A DNA stretch of 33,691 bases, from the NCBI GenBank assembly GCA_017694955.1, contig JADIMC010000086.1, positions 1 to 33,691 on the forward strand, written 5' to 3'. Made by a program: the position numbers and the translations under genes. The stretch is from Candidatus Limisoma faecipullorum. Lineage in GTDB: Bacteria > Bacteroidota > Bacteroidia > Bacteroidales > Muribaculaceae. The notes under the pieces were generated by a model. It was given only the letters and a program-made list of their open reading frames with translations, was not told the DNA's origin and did no database searches. Shown here piece after piece: positions 33,060-33,691 of the stretch (within the stretch, counting starts at the first letter, position 1; each line of letters opens with the position of its first letter).

Positions 33060-33691
33060 TTATTTTATAAGACCAAGTTCTTTTGATATATCAAGCATTC
33101 TATTTATAGGTTTTACAGCCTTTTCACATAATTCTTTGCTTATTTTTATTTCAGGAGACTCATATTTAAGACATTCATATACTTTTTTTAAAGTATTCAA
33201 CCTCATATACGAACATTCATTGCATCCATTATTAGAAATTGCAGCTATGAATTTCTTATGGGGACATGACCTTTTCATTTCAAACAATATTCCTGGTTCT
33301 GTCACAACTATGAATGCATTGCAGTCTGATTTTATAGAATAATCAAGCAAGGCTTTTGTTGAGCCTATTTTATCAGCCAAATCAAGTATTTCACTCTTAC
33401 ACTCAGGATGAGCAAGCACTTCAGCCTCAGGATGCTTTCTCTTTAATTCAACAAGTTTCTCTATGCTGAAATTCTCATGTACGAAACAAGCTCCATTCCA
33501 CAACTTCATATTCCTGCCTGTAATCTTATTTATATAATTGCCAAGATTTCTGTCAGGCCCGAATATTATAGGCTGTTCTTTTGGCAAACTTTCAATAATG
33601 CTGCATGCGTTGGAAGAAGTTACAATTATGTCGGTTAATGCTTTCACATCTACCGTTGTATTTGCATAGCTTATAACAATATGTCCAGGAT
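33060..33691 (-). CDS. nadA: Quinolinate synthase, partial (N-terminus outside window)
   Basis: The frame continues to the window edge (GHIVISYANTTVDVKALTDI), so the first part of the gene, with the first iron-sulfur cysteine, is missing. An apparent start at 33647 is an internal GTG. Visible are TSSNA, PDRNLGNYI, the second cluster cysteine in WNGACFVHE, and the third in NNGCNECSYMRLNTL. NadA condenses iminoaspartate with dihydroxyacetone phosphate to quinolinate in NAD synthesis, using a 4Fe-4S cluster. It lies 12 bp upstream of leuS on the same strand and probably leads into it. Confidence 0.95.
   Translation of the reverse strand, partial: PGHIVISYANTTVDVKALTDIIVTSSNACSIIESLPKEQPIIFGPDRNLGNYINKITGRNMKLWNGACFVHENFSIEKLVELKRKHPEAEVLAHPECKSEILDLADKIGSTKALLDYSIKSDCNAFIVVTEPGILFEMKRSCPHKKFIAAISNNGCNECSYMRLNTLKKVYECLKYESPEIKISKELCEKAVKPINRMLDISKELGLIK

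Overview
The window looks like chromosomal DNA of a Bacteroidales bacterium, most likely Muribaculaceae or a close relative. This is inferred from gene content and signals, not from any search. The pointers are Bacteroidetes-type promoters (TTTG about 20 nt upstream of TAnnTTTG), a PorZ homologue and a protein with a type A type-IX-secretion (T9SS) sorting domain, DUF4271 and DUF4369 proteins, a TGS-domain nucleoside kinase, a WbqC protein, and a long Bacteroidetes-style signal peptidase I. No tRNA, rRNA or CRISPR array was seen.

Layout. 1-3118: a hairpin-rich repeat, then a TPR histidine kinase and a LytTR response regulator. 3119-4118: about 1 kb without genes, holding a 10-bp inverted repeat, a 385-bp MITE-like element with 21-bp terminal inverted repeats and a target duplication, and an inverted second copy of the hairpin repeat. 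4119-9134: a tandem array of four outer-membrane beta-barrel paralogues interleaved with three copies of a secreted-protein gene. Two of those copies are truncated, and the third reads through a frameshift into a T9SS sorting domain. A strong terminator ends this array. 9259-9444: a further multi-hairpin repeat. 9453-15964: GC-rich core genes, namely nucleoside kinase (minus), NAD-dependent epimerase, LOG-family protein, DUF4271 protein, hemD, rnpA, yidD and tatD.

15970-19071 (minus) is the most unusual part: an AT-rich tandem array of displaced RHS C-terminal toxin/immunity cassettes with no full-length RHS gene. In transcriptional order it holds an RHS-core/toxin A fragment (HExxxH), a 4-bp overlap into a secreted immunity-like protein fused in frame to a second RHS core with a JAB-like toxin B, a separate putative immunity gene, and a small RHS scar. 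It lies between pldA-type phospholipase A and tatD. 20057-22602 (plus) holds a DUF4369 lipoprotein and the YifB/ComM ATPase.

22599-33691 (minus) is a long, increasingly AT-rich co-directional block: nadA (cut by the window end), leuS, rdgB, porZ, lepB, wbqC-like, a phosphoethanolamine-transferase-like enzyme and an acyltransferase. The last four form a chain with 4-bp overlaps, and rdgB overlaps porZ the same way. PorZ, LepB and the two envelope-modifying enzymes point to protein export and surface glycolipid, in line with the T9SS cargo found earlier. The two accessory regions, the barrel/cargo array and the RHS cassette array, both look shaped by homologous recombination between short conserved segments.
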